DNA of 64,000 bases from Salinihabitans flavidus (GTDB taxonomy: Bacteria; Pseudomonadota; Alphaproteobacteria; Rhodobacterales; Rhodobacteraceae). Shown here one piece after another: positions 51,603 through 60,337 of this stretch. Location of the stretch: positions 34,700-98,699 of the forward strand of contig NZ_FODS01000016.1 of the NCBI RefSeq assembly GCF_900110425.1. The letters run 5' to 3'. Within the stretch, counting starts at the first letter, position 1; each line of letters starts with the position of its first letter. A program made the translations under genes and the position numbers. The notes under the pieces were generated by a model that was given only the letters and a program-made list of their open reading frames with translations, made no database searches and was not told the origin of the DNA.

Positions 51603-52598
51603 ATGACCGACGCGCAGGCGCTTTGCGGGATGCTGGATGCGCTGTGTCCGATGCATGTGGTGCTGTCGCCGACGGGGCATGTGCGCCATGCCGGGCCCAC
51701 ATTGCAGAAGCTGCGCCCCGACGGCCCGATGGAGGGGCGACGGTTCCTTGAGGTGGTCGAGTTCACCCGCCCGCGTCAGGTGCGGGGAATGGACGATCTG
51801 ATGGCGGCGGCGGGTATCCGGCTGCATCTTCGCCTGCGCGATGCGCCGCCGACGGCGCTCAAGGGTGTTCTGGTGCCGGTGCCGGGCGGCGAGGGGGCGA
51901 TTATGAACCTGTCCTTCGGGATCTCGATTCTGGAGGGGGTGCGCGACTATGCGCTGAGCAGCGCGGATTTCGCGGCCACCGATCTGGCGGTCGAGATGCT
52001 GTATCTGGTGGAGGCGAAGTCGGCGGCGATGGAGGCGTCGCGCAAGCTCAACCTGCGGCTGCGCGGCGCGATGATCGCGGCGGAGGAGCAGGCGTTCACC
52101 GATACGCTCACCGGGCTGAAGAACCGCCGCGCGGTGGAGCATATCCTGCCCCGGCTGATCGAGGGGGGCGGCCCCTTTGCCGTGCTTCAGGCGGATCTGG
52201 ATTTCTTCAAGCAGGTCAATGACGAGAGGGGCCATGCCGCCGGCGATGCGGTTCTGCAACGGGTGGCGGGCATCCTCGTGGAAGAGACCCGCGGCAGCGA
52301 TTGCGTGGCGCGGATCGGTGGCGATGAATTCGTGGTGATCTTCGGCGAGGTGGACGCGCGCGCGCGTCTGGCGCGGATCGCGGAGCGGATTATCGCGCGG
52401 ATCGAGACGCCGATACCCTTTGACGGGCAGGTGTGCCGGATTTCGATCTCCATCGGAATTGCCCTGTCGGAGGAGACGCGCCCGCTTTGCATGGCGGAAA
52501 TCCTCGCGGATGCCGATGCCGCGCTTTACGCCTGCAAGCGCCGGGGGCGGGCGTGTTTCGCGTTCTTCGAGCCGGAGATGCGCCCGGATGGCATGTAG
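51603..52598 (+). CDS. Diguanylate cyclase with N-terminal H-NOX-associated domain
   Basis: This 331-aa protein has an N-terminal HNOBA/PAS-like domain (about residues 8-115, MHVVLSPTGHVRHAGPTLQKLRPD... VEFTRPRQV), a helical linker (about 125-165) and a GGDEF domain with GGDEF at 239-243. An RGSD inhibitory site sits at 230-233, five residues before it. Active-site and I-site residues are intact, so it should make cyclic-di-GMP with product inhibition. The helical linker is where H-NOX partners bind cyclases. It follows the H-NOX gene by 4 bp and converges with kdsB. Confidence 0.92.
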   Translation: MTDAQALCGMLDALCPMHVVLSPTGHVRHAGPTLQKLRPDGPMEGRRFLEVVEFTRPRQVRGMDDLMAAAGIRLHLRLRDAPPTALKGVLVPVPGGEGAIMNLSFGISILEGVRDYALSSADFAATDLAVEMLYLVEAKSAAMEASRKLNLRLRGAMIAAEEQAFTDTLTGLKNRRAVEHILPRLIEGGGPFAVLQADLDFFKQVNDERGHAAGDAVLQRVAGILVEETRGSDCVARIGGDEFVVIFGEVDARARLARIAERIIARIETPIPFDGQVCRISISIGIALSEETRPLCMAEILADADAALYACKRRGRACFAFFEPEMRPDGM

Positions 52599-52604
52599 GG
52601 CGGA

Positions 52605-53387
52605 TCAGAGCACCGATTCGATGCGCGCCACGTCCTGCGGGTTGTTGAGTTCCCAGAACACCCGCCCGCGCCCCTCGACGATGACGCAGCGCACCGGAAC
52701 GCCGTTTTCGAGAAAGCGAAGCTGTTCCAGCCCCTCGCGCGCCTCCAGCACCCCTTCGGGCCATTCCGTATAGGCGGCCAGCGCCGCGGGACGGTAGGCA
52801 TAGACGCCGACATGGTGATAGACGGGAATGTCGCGCTCTGGCCGTTTGGCGGGGTCGATGTAAGGCAGCACCTCCTTGGAGAAATACATCGCGTGCTGCC
52901 TGCGGTCGAAGACGGCGGTGGTGCCGCCGACGCGTCCGGCGTGGCGGTCCTCGATGAAATGGCTGTAGGTGCGCGCATCGCATTGCAGCACCGGGGTGGC
53001 GACCTGCGCGTCGGGGTCGTCGCGCATGGCGGCGATCAGATCCTCGACGAACCACGCGGGCGTGAGCGGCGCGTCGCCCTGAAGGTTGACCACGAGATCC
53101 GCCTTTATCCCGGCGCGCGACAAGGCGTCGGCGCAGCGCGCGGTGCCGTTCTCGCAGCTCTCGGAGGTCATGATCACCTGCGCGCCGAAGGCTTGCGCGG
53201 CGGCGCGGATGCGGTCGTCATCGGTGGCGATATGCACCTCGGCCACCCCGCGCACGGCGCGGGCGGCCTCCCAGCTCATGCGGATGAGGGATTTGCGGCT
53301 GCCGTCGGGTTGCGTCAGCTCGACCAAGGGCTTGCCCGGATAGCGGGTAGAGGCGTAGCGGGCGGGAATGACGATCACGGTTTTCAT
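52605..53387 (-). CDS. kdsB: 3-deoxy-manno-octulosonate cytidylyltransferase (KdsB)
   Basis: This 260-aa enzyme activates KDO with CTP to CMP-KDO for lipopolysaccharide inner core. The nucleotide-binding start MKTVIVIPARYASTRYPGKP is diagnostic. VNLQGDAPLTPAWFVEDLI carries the metal-binding Asp, and IPVYHHVGVYAYR with LEQLRFLENG follow as in the family. It overlaps kdsD by 4 bp (ATGA on the minus strand) and converges with the GGDEF gene. Confidence 0.95.
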   Translation of the reverse strand: MKTVIVIPARYASTRYPGKPLVELTQPDGSRKSLIRMSWEAARAVRGVAEVHIATDDDRIRAAAQAFGAQVIMTSESCENGTARCADALSRAGIKADLVVNLQGDAPLTPAWFVEDLIAAMRDDPDAQVATPVLQCDARTYSHFIEDRHAGRVGGTTAVFDRRQHAMYFSKEVLPYIDPAKRPERDIPVYHHVGVYAYRPAALAAYTEWPEGVLEAREGLEQLRFLENGVPVRCVIVEGRGRVFWELNNPQDVARIESVL

Positions 53388-54343
53388 GCGACACCCGCGC
53401 GCAGGCAGTCGTGGATGTGCAGAATGCCCAGCGGGCGGTCATCGTCATCAACCACGAAAAGCGCGCCGATCTTGCGCTCGTTCATCAGCGCGAGCGCCTG
53501 CGCGGCGAGCAGATCGGGCGACACGGTGACGGGATTGACGGAGGCGACCTCGCCCGCGGTGTGCGACATCAGGTGGTCCATCTTGCGCCGCAGGTCGCCG
53601 TCAGAAATCACCCCGGTGAGCCGCCCACCCGTCAGCACCCCGGCAATGCCGAAGCCCTTGGAGGTCATCACCAGAAGCGTCTCGCTCATGGAGGTGTCGG
53701 CCGCGACGACGGGCACCTCTTGGGCGCCGTGCATGAGCTGCGCGACGGTGGACATCTGCGCGCCAAGCTTGCCGCCGGGATGGAAGATGTGGAAATCCTC
53801 GACCAGAAAGTTGCGCGCCTCCATCAGCGCCACGGCCAGCGCGTCGCCAAGAGCCAAGGTGAGCGTGGTCGATGTCGTGGGCGCCATGCCCACGGTGCAG
53901 GCCTCCGGCGCCTCGGGCAGGGCGAGCCGGTAGTCGGCGGCCTGCATCAGCGTGCTGTCGGGGCGCGAGGAGATCGCCACCATCGGGATGGAGAAGCGCC
54001 GCGTGTGCAGCGTGATGTCGCGCAGTTCGGGCGTCTCGCCGGAGTTGGAGATCAACAGGCACACATCCTCGCGCGTGATCATGCCGAGATCGCCGTGGCT
54101 GGCCTCCGCGGCATGGACGAAAGAGGAGGGGGTGCCGGTGCTGGCCAGCGTGGAGGAGATCTTGCGCCCGATATGGCCGGATTTGCCGATGCCCGAGACG
54201 ATCACGCGCCCCTTCACGCCGAGCATGAGCGTCACCACCGCCTCGAAATCGGCGGGCATGGTATCGGCCATGAGCGTCAGCGCCCGCGCCTCGGTACGCA
54301 GGACGCCTTGTCCCGTTTGCAGGACAGAGCCGGTTTTCGCCAT
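53384..54343 (-). CDS. kdsD: D-arabinose 5-phosphate isomerase (KdsD/KpsF)
   Basis: This 319-aa enzyme makes arabinose-5-phosphate for KDO synthesis. The N-terminal SIS domain (about 35-175) has IVSGIGKSGHIGRKISSTLASTGT and the conserved HAAEASHGDLGMI; two CBS domains (about 205-260 and 275-319) close the protein. All parts are full length. It is directly coupled to kdsB. The phosphatase kdsC and the synthase kdsA are not in this window. Confidence 0.94.
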   Translation of the reverse strand: MAKTGSVLQTGQGVLRTEARALTLMADTMPADFEAVVTLMLGVKGRVIVSGIGKSGHIGRKISSTLASTGTPSSFVHAAEASHGDLGMITREDVCLLISNSGETPELRDITLHTRRFSIPMVAISSRPDSTLMQAADYRLALPEAPEACTVGMAPTTSTTLTLALGDALAVALMEARNFLVEDFHIFHPGGKLGAQMSTVAQLMHGAQEVPVVAADTSMSETLLVMTSKGFGIAGVLTGGRLTGVISDGDLRRKMDHLMSHTAGEVASVNPVTVSPDLLAAQALALMNERKIGALFVVDDDDRPLGILHIHDCLRAGVA

Positions 54344-54421
54344 TGCGGGCCTCTTGCAGTTGCTGCGCGACTTATAGGCGGATGGGGGGCGGGGTGAAAT
54401 AGTCGAATTGGCGCGTGCCGG

Positions 54422-54709
54422 TCAGGTGCCGGGCCGCTCCTGAAGCCGGCGTTCCTCATCCCCGCTGACAGGATCGCTGGCACGCAGGGCGCGCGCGCGC
54501 CGCCTGAGTCCATCCGCACGGGCCGTCAGAGCGGCCTCGCTGCCCTCGTCCAGGCGGGCCGGGCTGTCTGCGGTCAGCAGGGGCCCGAGCGGCACAAGCG
54601 CCGGATAGGGGGCCTTGGCGACCTCGTCTCCGATCGCCGCGTCCACGTCGGGAAACTGGGTGCAACCCGCGATCAGCAGCACGGGGATCAACAGCAGGGA
54701 CAGGCGCAT
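54422..54709 (-). CDS. Small putative lipoprotein, unrecognised
   Basis: This 95-aa protein has a type II signal peptide: MRLSLLLIPVLLIAGC with the lipobox LIAGC, acylated Cys at residue 16. The mature part is short and charged (DAAIGDEVAKAPYPALVPLGPLL, then an Arg/Ala-rich helix and an acidic tail). An in-frame ATG at 54766 would add a non-signal-like extension, so ATG 54709 is preferred. It is divergent from the TetR gene, 100 bp away, and its promoter region contains the TetR operator, so the two may be co-controlled. Confidence 0.78.
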   Translation of the reverse strand: MRLSLLLIPVLLIAGCTQFPDVDAAIGDEVAKAPYPALVPLGPLLTADSPARLDEGSEAALTARADGLRRRARALRASDPVSGDEERRLQERPGT

Positions 54710-54778
54710 GGCGGCTCCGCGGGGTTGGGTGGCTCCCGTGATGCCCCAACGGCCCGGCCTGCGCAAGCGGGGGCTTTC

Positions 54779-54798
54779 AACTGAACATCTGTTCAGTT
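54779..54798. promoter_or_regulatory. Perfect palindromic operator for the adjacent TetR regulator
   Basis: AACTGAACA (54779-54787) and TGTTCAGTT (54790-54798) form a perfect 9-bp inverted repeat with a 2-bp centre, ending 11 bp before the TetR ATG. Size, perfection and place are typical of TetR autoregulatory sites. It also lies 70 bp upstream of the divergent lipoprotein gene. Confidence 0.7.
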
Positions 54799-54809
54799 AA
54801 TGTCGGGGC

Positions 54810-55397
54810 ATGGCGAGAACCGCAGGATCCCATTCCGACATCACCGGCCCGCGTGTGCGCGCGGCGGCGCTGCGGCTTTTCGCGCGGCACGGGTTTGCCG
54901 CCGTGTCGATGCGCCGGATCGCCGGGGAGGTCGGCGTGCAGGCCGGGGCGCTCTACAACTATACGCCGGACAAGCAGACGCTGCTGTTCGAGTTGATGCA
55001 GACGCATATGGAGGATCTGCTCGCCGATTTCGCCCGGCTGGAGAGTGGCGCGGACGCGCTGGCGCGGCTGGAGGCGTTCACGCGCTTTCACATTGATTTT
55101 CATTCGAGCCGGCCCGACGAGGTGTTCATCGCTTATATGGAGCTGCGCAACCTCACGCCGGAAAATTTCGCCGTGATCGAATCGTTGCGCGGCGCCTACG
55201 AGGACGGGGTGACGGCGATCCTGCGTCAGGGGCAGGCCGAGGGGACCTTTGCCCTGCCCGACGCGCGTATCGCCACCCGGGCGGTGATCGCCATGCTCAA
55301 CGGGGTGAACACATGGTTCCGCGCGGGCGGGCCGCTCACGCTTGGGCAGGTCGGGGACATCTACTGGGACATGGTGCGCAAGGCGGTCTCCGCCTGA
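54810..55397 (+). CDS. TetR/AcrR-family transcriptional regulator
   Basis: This 195-aa repressor has the N-terminal HTH (residues about 12-60: RVRAAALRLFARHGFAAVSMRRIAGEVGVQAGALYNYTPDKQTLL) and a C-terminal all-helical ligand domain typical of regulators of acyl-CoA metabolism. It starts only 11 bp after a perfect palindrome and has no clear Shine-Dalgarno, so the mRNA may be nearly leaderless and tightly autorepressed. The acyl-CoA ligase cluster 1.2 kb downstream is a plausible target, although no second copy of the operator was seen in front of it. Confidence 0.92.
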   Translation: MARTAGSHSDITGPRVRAAALRLFARHGFAAVSMRRIAGEVGVQAGALYNYTPDKQTLLFELMQTHMEDLLADFARLESGADALARLEAFTRFHIDFHSSRPDEVFIAYMELRNLTPENFAVIESLRGAYEDGVTAILRQGQAEGTFALPDARIATRAVIAMLNGVNTWFRAGGPLTLGQVGDIYWDMVRKAVSA

Positions 55398-55409
55398 GCG
55401 TGGCGCGTT

Positions 55410-55430
55410 GGATCGGGGGCGCCCCGATCC
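55410..55430. terminator. Bidirectional terminator hairpin between tetR and pirin genes
   Basis: A perfect 9-bp stem, GGATCGGGG (55410-55418) with CCCCGATCC (55422-55430) and a 3-nt loop, lies between two convergent stop codons. No long U-tract on either side. Confidence 0.5.
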
Positions 55431-55439
55431 ACCGGGGTC

Positions 55440-56351
55440 TCAATGCGCGGGCCGGATGAAGGTGCCGTTGCGCAATTCGGCAAGCGCCGTCATCAGTTCG
55501 TCGCGGGTGTTCATGACGATCGGGCCGTGCCAGGCCACAGGCTCCTGTATCGGGGCGCCGGAGATGAGCAGGAAGCGAATCCCCTCTTCGCCGGCCTGCA
55601 CCGTGACCTCGTCGCCGGTGCCGAACCGGATGAGCGTGCGGTTGCCGGACATGTCGCGGATGTTGACCTCCTGTCCCGCGACCTCCTTTTCCAGAAGCAC
55701 GCCGCCGGGCTGGCTTGCATCGGCGAACACGCCGGCGCCGTCGAAGACATAGGCGAAGGCGCGGCGGTAGGTGTCCACGGGGAAGGTCTTTTTCACCCCC
55801 GGCGGCACGTAGATGTCAAGGTATTGCGGGTCCGCCGCGATGCCGTCCACCGGGCCGGTCTGGCCCCAGAAGTGGCCGACGACCACCTTCACGCGGGTGC
55901 CGTCATCCTCGAGGATCTCGGGGATCTCCTTGCCCTGCACATCCTGATAGCGCGGTCCGGTCATCTTAAGCGACGAGGGCAGGTTCGCCCAGAGCTGAAA
56001 GCCGTGCATCTGGCCGGTGTCGTTCCCCTTGGGCATTTCCTGATGCAGGATGCCCGATCCGGCGGTCATCCACTGCACGTCGCCGGCGGCCAGCGTGCCG
56101 GTGTTGCCCAGCGAATCGCCATGCTCCACCGTGCCGGACAACACATAGGTGATGGTTTCGATGCCGCGGTGCGGGTGCCAGGGAAAGCCCTTGAGGAAAT
56201 CCTCGGGGCGTTCGTTGCGAAAATCGTCGAACAGCAGGAAGGGATCAAGCTCGGACGGATCCTGAAAGCCGAAGGCGCGGTGCAGATGCACGCCGGCCCC
56301 TTCCATCGTGGGTTGGGCGCGGCGGGTTTCGAGCGTGGGTCTGAGAGACAT
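55440..56351 (-). CDS. Pirin family protein
   Basis: This 303-aa bicupin has the N-terminal cupin carrying the iron ligands: HPHRGIETITYVLSG gives two His, and GDVQWMTAGSGILHQE gives the third His and the Glu. The C-terminal cupin lacks them, as usual. Bacterial pirins can be quercetin dioxygenases or redox regulators of metabolic enzymes. I start at ATG 56351, preceded on its strand by AAAGGAG; the frame open to 56669 is antisense to the control region of the ligase gene. Confidence 0.93.
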   Translation of the reverse strand: MSLRPTLETRRAQPTMEGAGVHLHRAFGFQDPSELDPFLLFDDFRNERPEDFLKGFPWHPHRGIETITYVLSGTVEHGDSLGNTGTLAAGDVQWMTAGSGILHQEMPKGNDTGQMHGFQLWANLPSSLKMTGPRYQDVQGKEIPEILEDDGTRVKVVVGHFWGQTGPVDGIAADPQYLDIYVPPGVKKTFPVDTYRRAFAYVFDGAGVFADASQPGGVLLEKEVAGQEVNIRDMSGNRTLIRFGTGDEVTVQAGEEGIRFLLISGAPIQEPVAWHGPIVMNTRDELMTALAELRNGTFIRPAH

Positions 56352-56547
56352 GAGCGTTTCTCCTTTCCCGCTCAAGATAGGCAGGCGCCGAGCCATCGCC
56401 AAGCGTGCGGGGTGTGAATGGGCGAACGGACCCTGTGCCCCAGCGCAGATGTGCCGCTGCGGCAAAGGGCGCAATTTCCCTTTGGCGCGCGGCGGGCTCT
56501 CTCGCATAGTGGGCGCGAGGAGACACACAGGAAGGGGAGGTGCCTTG

Positions 56548-58170
56548 ATGCAGGGCCAGATGATGCATGTGCCGCTTAAGATCGCGGACATCCTGACATA
56601 TGCGGCGGAGGTGCATCCGCAGGGCGAGATCGTGTCGGTGCGTACGGAGGGCGACATCCATCGCACCACCTACGCCGCCACGGCCCGCCGCGTGGCCCAG
56701 CTTGCGCATGGGCTGGCGGAAATGGGCGTGGTGCCTGGCGACCGGGTGGCGACGCTGGCGTGGAACGGCTACCGGCACTTTGAGCTTTACTACGCGGTGT
56801 CGGGGATGGGGGCGGTCTGCCACACGATCAACCCGCGTCTGAGTGCCGAGCAGATGAGCTATATCGTCAACCACGCCGAGGATACGGTGCTGTTCGTTGA
56901 CACCACGTTCCTGCCCATCGTCGAGGGGCTGCGCGGGCAATGGCCGCGCGATCTGCGGATCGTGGTGATGACCGACCGCGCGCATATGCCCGAGGGGGGC
57001 GATCTGCTCTGCTATGAGGATCTGCTGGAGGGGCAGGAGGATCGGATCGACTGGCCCGACCTGCCCGAGGACAGCGCGGCGGGGCTTTGCTATACGTCGG
57101 GGACCACGGGCAACCCCAAGGGCACGCTCTATTCCCACCGCTCGACGGTGCTTCATGCGATGATGGTGGGGCTGTCGCTGCCGTCGGCGCTGCAACCGGG
57201 CCGGAAGATCCTGCCGGTTGTGCCGCTGTTTCACGTCAACGCGTGGGGCCTGCCCTATGCCGCGCCGCTGACGGGGGCGTCGCTGATCTTTCCGGGTGGG
57301 GCGCTGGACGGGGAAAGCCTGTTCCGGCTGATGGATGACGAAGAGGTGTTCTCCGCATGGGGCGTGCCGACCGTCTGGCTTGGCCTTCAGGGGGAGATCG
57401 CCAAGCAGGGGCGGCTGCCCAAAGGGTTCGGGGATGTGGTGATCGGCGGCTCCGCCGCGCCGGCGAGCATGATCCGCGGCTTCGAGGAGGCCGGGGTCAA
57501 CGTCTGCCACGCGTGGGGCATGACGGAGATGAGCCCGGTGGGCACGCAGGGCACGCTGCCGCCCCATATGGAGGACGCGCCATTCGACGAAAGGCTCGCC
57601 GTCAAGGCCAAGCAGGGCCGACGCCTGTTCGGGGTGGAGTTGAAGATCGTGGCAGAGGACGGCACCCGCCTGCCGCATGACGGCAAGGCCATCGGGGAGC
57701 TTTACGTGCGCGGCAATACCGTCACCTCGGGCTATTTCCGCAACGACGAGGCGAACGCGCGCGTGTTCGATGGCGAGGGCTGGTTCGGCACCGGCGATGT
57801 GGCGACGATCGACGCCAACGGGTTTCTGACGATCACCGACCGGGCCAAGGATCTGATCAAGTCGGGCGGGGAATGGATCAGTTCGCTGGATCTGGAAAAC
57901 GTGGTCATGTCGCACCCGCGGGTGGCCAATTGCGCGGTGATCGCGGTGCCGCATCCGAAATGGGACGAGCGCCCGCTTCTGATCGTGGTGCCGCAGGGCG
58001 AGGCGCCGGACAGGCAGGCGCTTCTCGATCTGCTGTCGGAGCATTTTGCCAAATGGCAGTTGCCCGACGACATCGTGTTCGTGGAGGATCTGCCGCTTAC
58101 GGCGACAGGCAAGGTGTCCAAGCTGACCCTGCGCGAGCGGTTCGCGGATCACAGCCTGCCCGAAAGCTAG
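56548..58170 (+). CDS. Acyl-CoA ligase (AMP-binding, medium/long-chain; DmdB-like)
   Basis: This 540-aa ANL-superfamily enzyme has the P-loop YTSGTTGNPKG (residues 182-192), the substrate region VVPLFHVNAWGLPYA, a core motif HAWGMTEMSP and the hinge GWFGTGDVATID. IKSGGEWISSLDLENV is followed by C-terminal catalytic lysine K522 (TGKVSK). It activates a carboxylic acid to its CoA thioester via an acyl-AMP. The opening MQGQMMHVPLKIADIL resembles ligases that include MMPA-CoA ligase (DmdB) of roseobacters. It heads a four-gene block with a nitronate monooxygenase, an APH-type kinase and an SDR. Strong GGAAGGGGAGG site. Confidence 0.92.
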   Translation: MQGQMMHVPLKIADILTYAAEVHPQGEIVSVRTEGDIHRTTYAATARRVAQLAHGLAEMGVVPGDRVATLAWNGYRHFELYYAVSGMGAVCHTINPRLSAEQMSYIVNHAEDTVLFVDTTFLPIVEGLRGQWPRDLRIVVMTDRAHMPEGGDLLCYEDLLEGQEDRIDWPDLPEDSAAGLCYTSGTTGNPKGTLYSHRSTVLHAMMVGLSLPSALQPGRKILPVVPLFHVNAWGLPYAAPLTGASLIFPGGALDGESLFRLMDDEEVFSAWGVPTVWLGLQGEIAKQGRLPKGFGDVVIGGSAAPASMIRGFEEAGVNVCHAWGMTEMSPVGTQGTLPPHMEDAPFDERLAVKAKQGRRLFGVELKIVAEDGTRLPHDGKAIGELYVRGNTVTSGYFRNDEANARVFDGEGWFGTGDVATIDANGFLTITDRAKDLIKSGGEWISSLDLENVVMSHPRVANCAVIAVPHPKWDERPLLIVVPQGEAPDRQALLDLLSEHFAKWQLPDDIVFVEDLPLTATGKVSKLTLRERFADHSLPES

Positions 58171-58175
58171 GCCGC

Positions 58176-58196
58176 GGTCCGGCCAGTGGCCGGGCC
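58176..58196 (+). terminator. Hairpin 3' of the acyl-CoA ligase gene
   Basis: GGTCCGGCC (58176-58184) and GGCCGGGCC (58188-58196), a 9-bp stem with one G-U pair and a 3-nt loop, lie 5 bp after the stop codon. No U-tract, so possibly an mRNA stabiliser within an operon. Confidence 0.4.
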
Positions 58197-58283
58197 GGAT
58201 GACGCAGTGTTCCCGCGCGCCGCGCTTGCCTGTGGCGCGGCATGGCTTAGGCTGTGCACAACGCGGACAAACCGGAGATCCTC

Positions 58284-59273
58284 ATGCCCGACGACAGCCA
58301 TCTGCCCCACGCCCTGCGCGGCCTTCGCATTCCCGCCGTCGCCTCGCCGATGTTCATCGTCTCGAACCCCGAACTGGTGATCGCGCAATGCAAGGCGGGG
58401 ATCGTCGGCAGCTTTCCCGCGCTCAACGCGCGCGAGGCCGAGGGCGAGCCGCCGATGCTGGAGGTCTGGCTCAAGCAGATCACCGAGGCGCTCGACCGGC
58501 ACAATCAGGACAATCCCGACCGGCCCGCCGCGCCCTATGCGGTCAACCAGATCGTGCATCGGTCCAACGCACGGCTGGAGCGGGATATCGAGATTTGCCA
58601 CCGCTGGAAGGTGCCGATCTGGATCACATCGCTTGGCGCGCGGGTGGAGGTGAACCAGGCCGCGCATGATAGCGGCGGGATCGCGCTGCATGACGTGATC
58701 AACGACAGATTCGCCCGCAAGGCCATCGAGAAGGGGGCCGACGGGCTGATTGCCGTGGCGGCCGGGGCGGGGGGACATGCCGGGCCGCAGTCGCCCTTTG
58801 CTCTGATCCGCGAGATCCGGGCGTGGTTCGACGGCCCGCTTCTGCTGTCCGGGGCGATCGCGACGGGCGATGCGCTTCTGGCCGCGTTGGCGGTGGGGGC
58901 CGACCTCGGCTATATCGGCTCGCCCTTCATCGCCACGACAGAGGCCAACGCGGTCGAGGATTACAAGGCGATGATCGTCGCATCGGGGGCCGAGGATATT
59001 GTCACGTCCTCGCTGTTCACGGGGGTGTCGGGAAATTATCTGCGCCCGTCCATCACCCGCGCGGGGCTTGATCCCGAGGCCCTGCCGGAGGGGGATGTCT
59101 CCACGATGAACTTCAAGGATCAGGGCAGCAAACCGAAGGCGTGGAAAGAGATATGGGGCGCGGGACAGGGGATCGGCGCGGTGCGCGAGGTCACCGGGGC
59201 CGCCGATCTGATCGCCCGGATCGAGGGTGAATATCACGCCGCCTATGCCCGGCTCCGGGCGCGGGTGGAGTGA
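58284..59273 (+). CDS. Nitronate monooxygenase (2-nitropropane dioxygenase family)
   Basis: This 329-aa FMN-dependent TIM barrel has the early strand RIPAVASPMFIVSNPELVIAQCKAG and the active-site segment VAAGAGGHAGPQSPFALI, with likely catalytic H165. LLSGAIATGDALLAALAVGADLGYIGSPFIAT forms the FMN phosphate site. NMOs oxidise alkyl nitronates to carbonyls and nitrite, though many homologues have other flavin roles, including in acyl-CoA gene clusters. ATG 58284 is preceded by GGAG; the in-frame ATG at 58254 is less likely. Confidence 0.92.
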   Translation: MPDDSHLPHALRGLRIPAVASPMFIVSNPELVIAQCKAGIVGSFPALNAREAEGEPPMLEVWLKQITEALDRHNQDNPDRPAAPYAVNQIVHRSNARLERDIEICHRWKVPIWITSLGARVEVNQAAHDSGGIALHDVINDRFARKAIEKGADGLIAVAAGAGGHAGPQSPFALIREIRAWFDGPLLLSGAIATGDALLAALAVGADLGYIGSPFIATTEANAVEDYKAMIVASGAEDIVTSSLFTGVSGNYLRPSITRAGLDPEALPEGDVSTMNFKDQGSKPKAWKEIWGAGQGIGAVREVTGAADLIARIEGEYHAAYARLRARVE

Positions 59274-59308
59274 CCACAGGCCGGCGAGGGCGAAACGGGA
59301 GATAGGAA

Positions 59309-60334
59309 ATGAGCACCGATCAACTTGACGTGGAGGCCGTGAGCGGCTGGCTGCGCGCCCATCTGCCGGGGTTCGAAGGACCGCTTGAAGCGGAGAAATT
59401 CGCTGGCGGGCAGTCCAACCCTACGTTCCTTCTGCGAACGCCGGCGCGCAACTACGTGCTGCGGCGCAAACCGCCTGGCGTGTTGCTGAAGTCGGCGCAT
59501 GCGGTGGACCGGGAGTTCCGCGTGCAAAAGGCGCTTGCCGACACGGATGTGCCGGTCGCGGAGATGCTGGTGCTGTGCGAGGATGACAGCGTGATCGGCT
59601 CTGCCTTCTACGTGATGGCGCATGTCGAGGGGCGCAATTTCGAAGATCCGCGCTTGCCCGATCTGACCTCCGAGACGCGCGGGCGGATCGTGGAGGAGAT
59701 GAGCCGCGTTCTGGCGGCGATCCACGCGGTCGATCTCAGCACCGTGGGACTGGACGATTACGGGCCGGCGGGCAACTATTTCGAGCGTCAGATCGGCCGC
59801 TGGACCAAGCAGTATCGCGCATCGGAGACAGAGGCCGTGGCGGATATGGACGCGCTGATCGACTGGCTGGCGGCCAATACACCGCCCGACGACGGACGCA
59901 GGACGCTGGTGCATGGCGATTTCCGGCTCGACAATCTTCTGTTTCATCCCGAAAGGCCCGAGTGTGTCGCCGTTCTCGACTGGGAGCTGTCCACGACGGG
60001 TCATCCGTTTGCCGATCTGGCGGGGGTAATCATGCAATGGCAGATGCCCCCCGGTGCGGAGGGGCGCGGGCTGGCGGGGGTGGATCGCGCGGCGCTTGGC
60101 CTGCCGTCCGATGACGCCTTCATCGAAAGCTATTGCCGCCGCGCGGGGATCGAGCGGATTCCGCCGTTCGGGTTCTACCTCGCCTTCAGCTTTTTCCGGA
60201 TGGCGGCGATCCTTCAGGGCGTGAAGAAGCGCGCGCTCGACGGCAACGCGTCGGACCCGGAGAAGGGCGCGCGGATGGGCGCCTTTGTGCCTGCCTTCGC
60301 TGCGGCGGGGCTTGAGGCGGCGAAAGGGGAATAG
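59309..60334 (+). CDS. Phosphotransferase family protein (APH-like, ACAD10/LvaA-type kinase)
   Basis: This 341-aa protein has an aminoglycoside-phosphotransferase/choline-kinase-like fold. The glycine loop FAGGQSNPTFLL is typical of ACAD10/11-type kinases. The catalytic HGDFRLDN (202-209) and the metal-binding DWE starting at D224 (VLDWELSTTGHP) are intact. Such kinases phosphorylate the 4-hydroxyl of 4-hydroxyacyl-CoAs (LvaA in levulinate catabolism) rather than antibiotics. Neighbouring acyl-CoA ligase and SDR support an acyl-CoA role. An acyl-CoA dehydrogenase partner, expected in that pathway, is not in this block. GAGATAGG ribosome site. Confidence 0.9.
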   Translation: MSTDQLDVEAVSGWLRAHLPGFEGPLEAEKFAGGQSNPTFLLRTPARNYVLRRKPPGVLLKSAHAVDREFRVQKALADTDVPVAEMLVLCEDDSVIGSAFYVMAHVEGRNFEDPRLPDLTSETRGRIVEEMSRVLAAIHAVDLSTVGLDDYGPAGNYFERQIGRWTKQYRASETEAVADMDALIDWLAANTPPDDGRRTLVHGDFRLDNLLFHPERPECVAVLDWELSTTGHPFADLAGVIMQWQMPPGAEGRGLAGVDRAALGLPSDDAFIESYCRRAGIERIPPFGFYLAFSFFRMAAILQGVKKRALDGNASDPEKGARMGAFVPAFAAAGLEAAKGE

Positions 60335-60337
60335 GCG

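Noticed and set aside
56245..58152. A 635-codon minus-strand frame opposite the acyl-CoA ligase
   Set aside because: Antisense shadow; the ligase has all catalytic motifs and a strong ribosome site.
59309..60334. Aminoglycoside resistance kinase
   Set aside because: The glycine loop and genomic context match acyl-CoA-associated ACAD10/LvaA-type kinases, not resistance enzymes.
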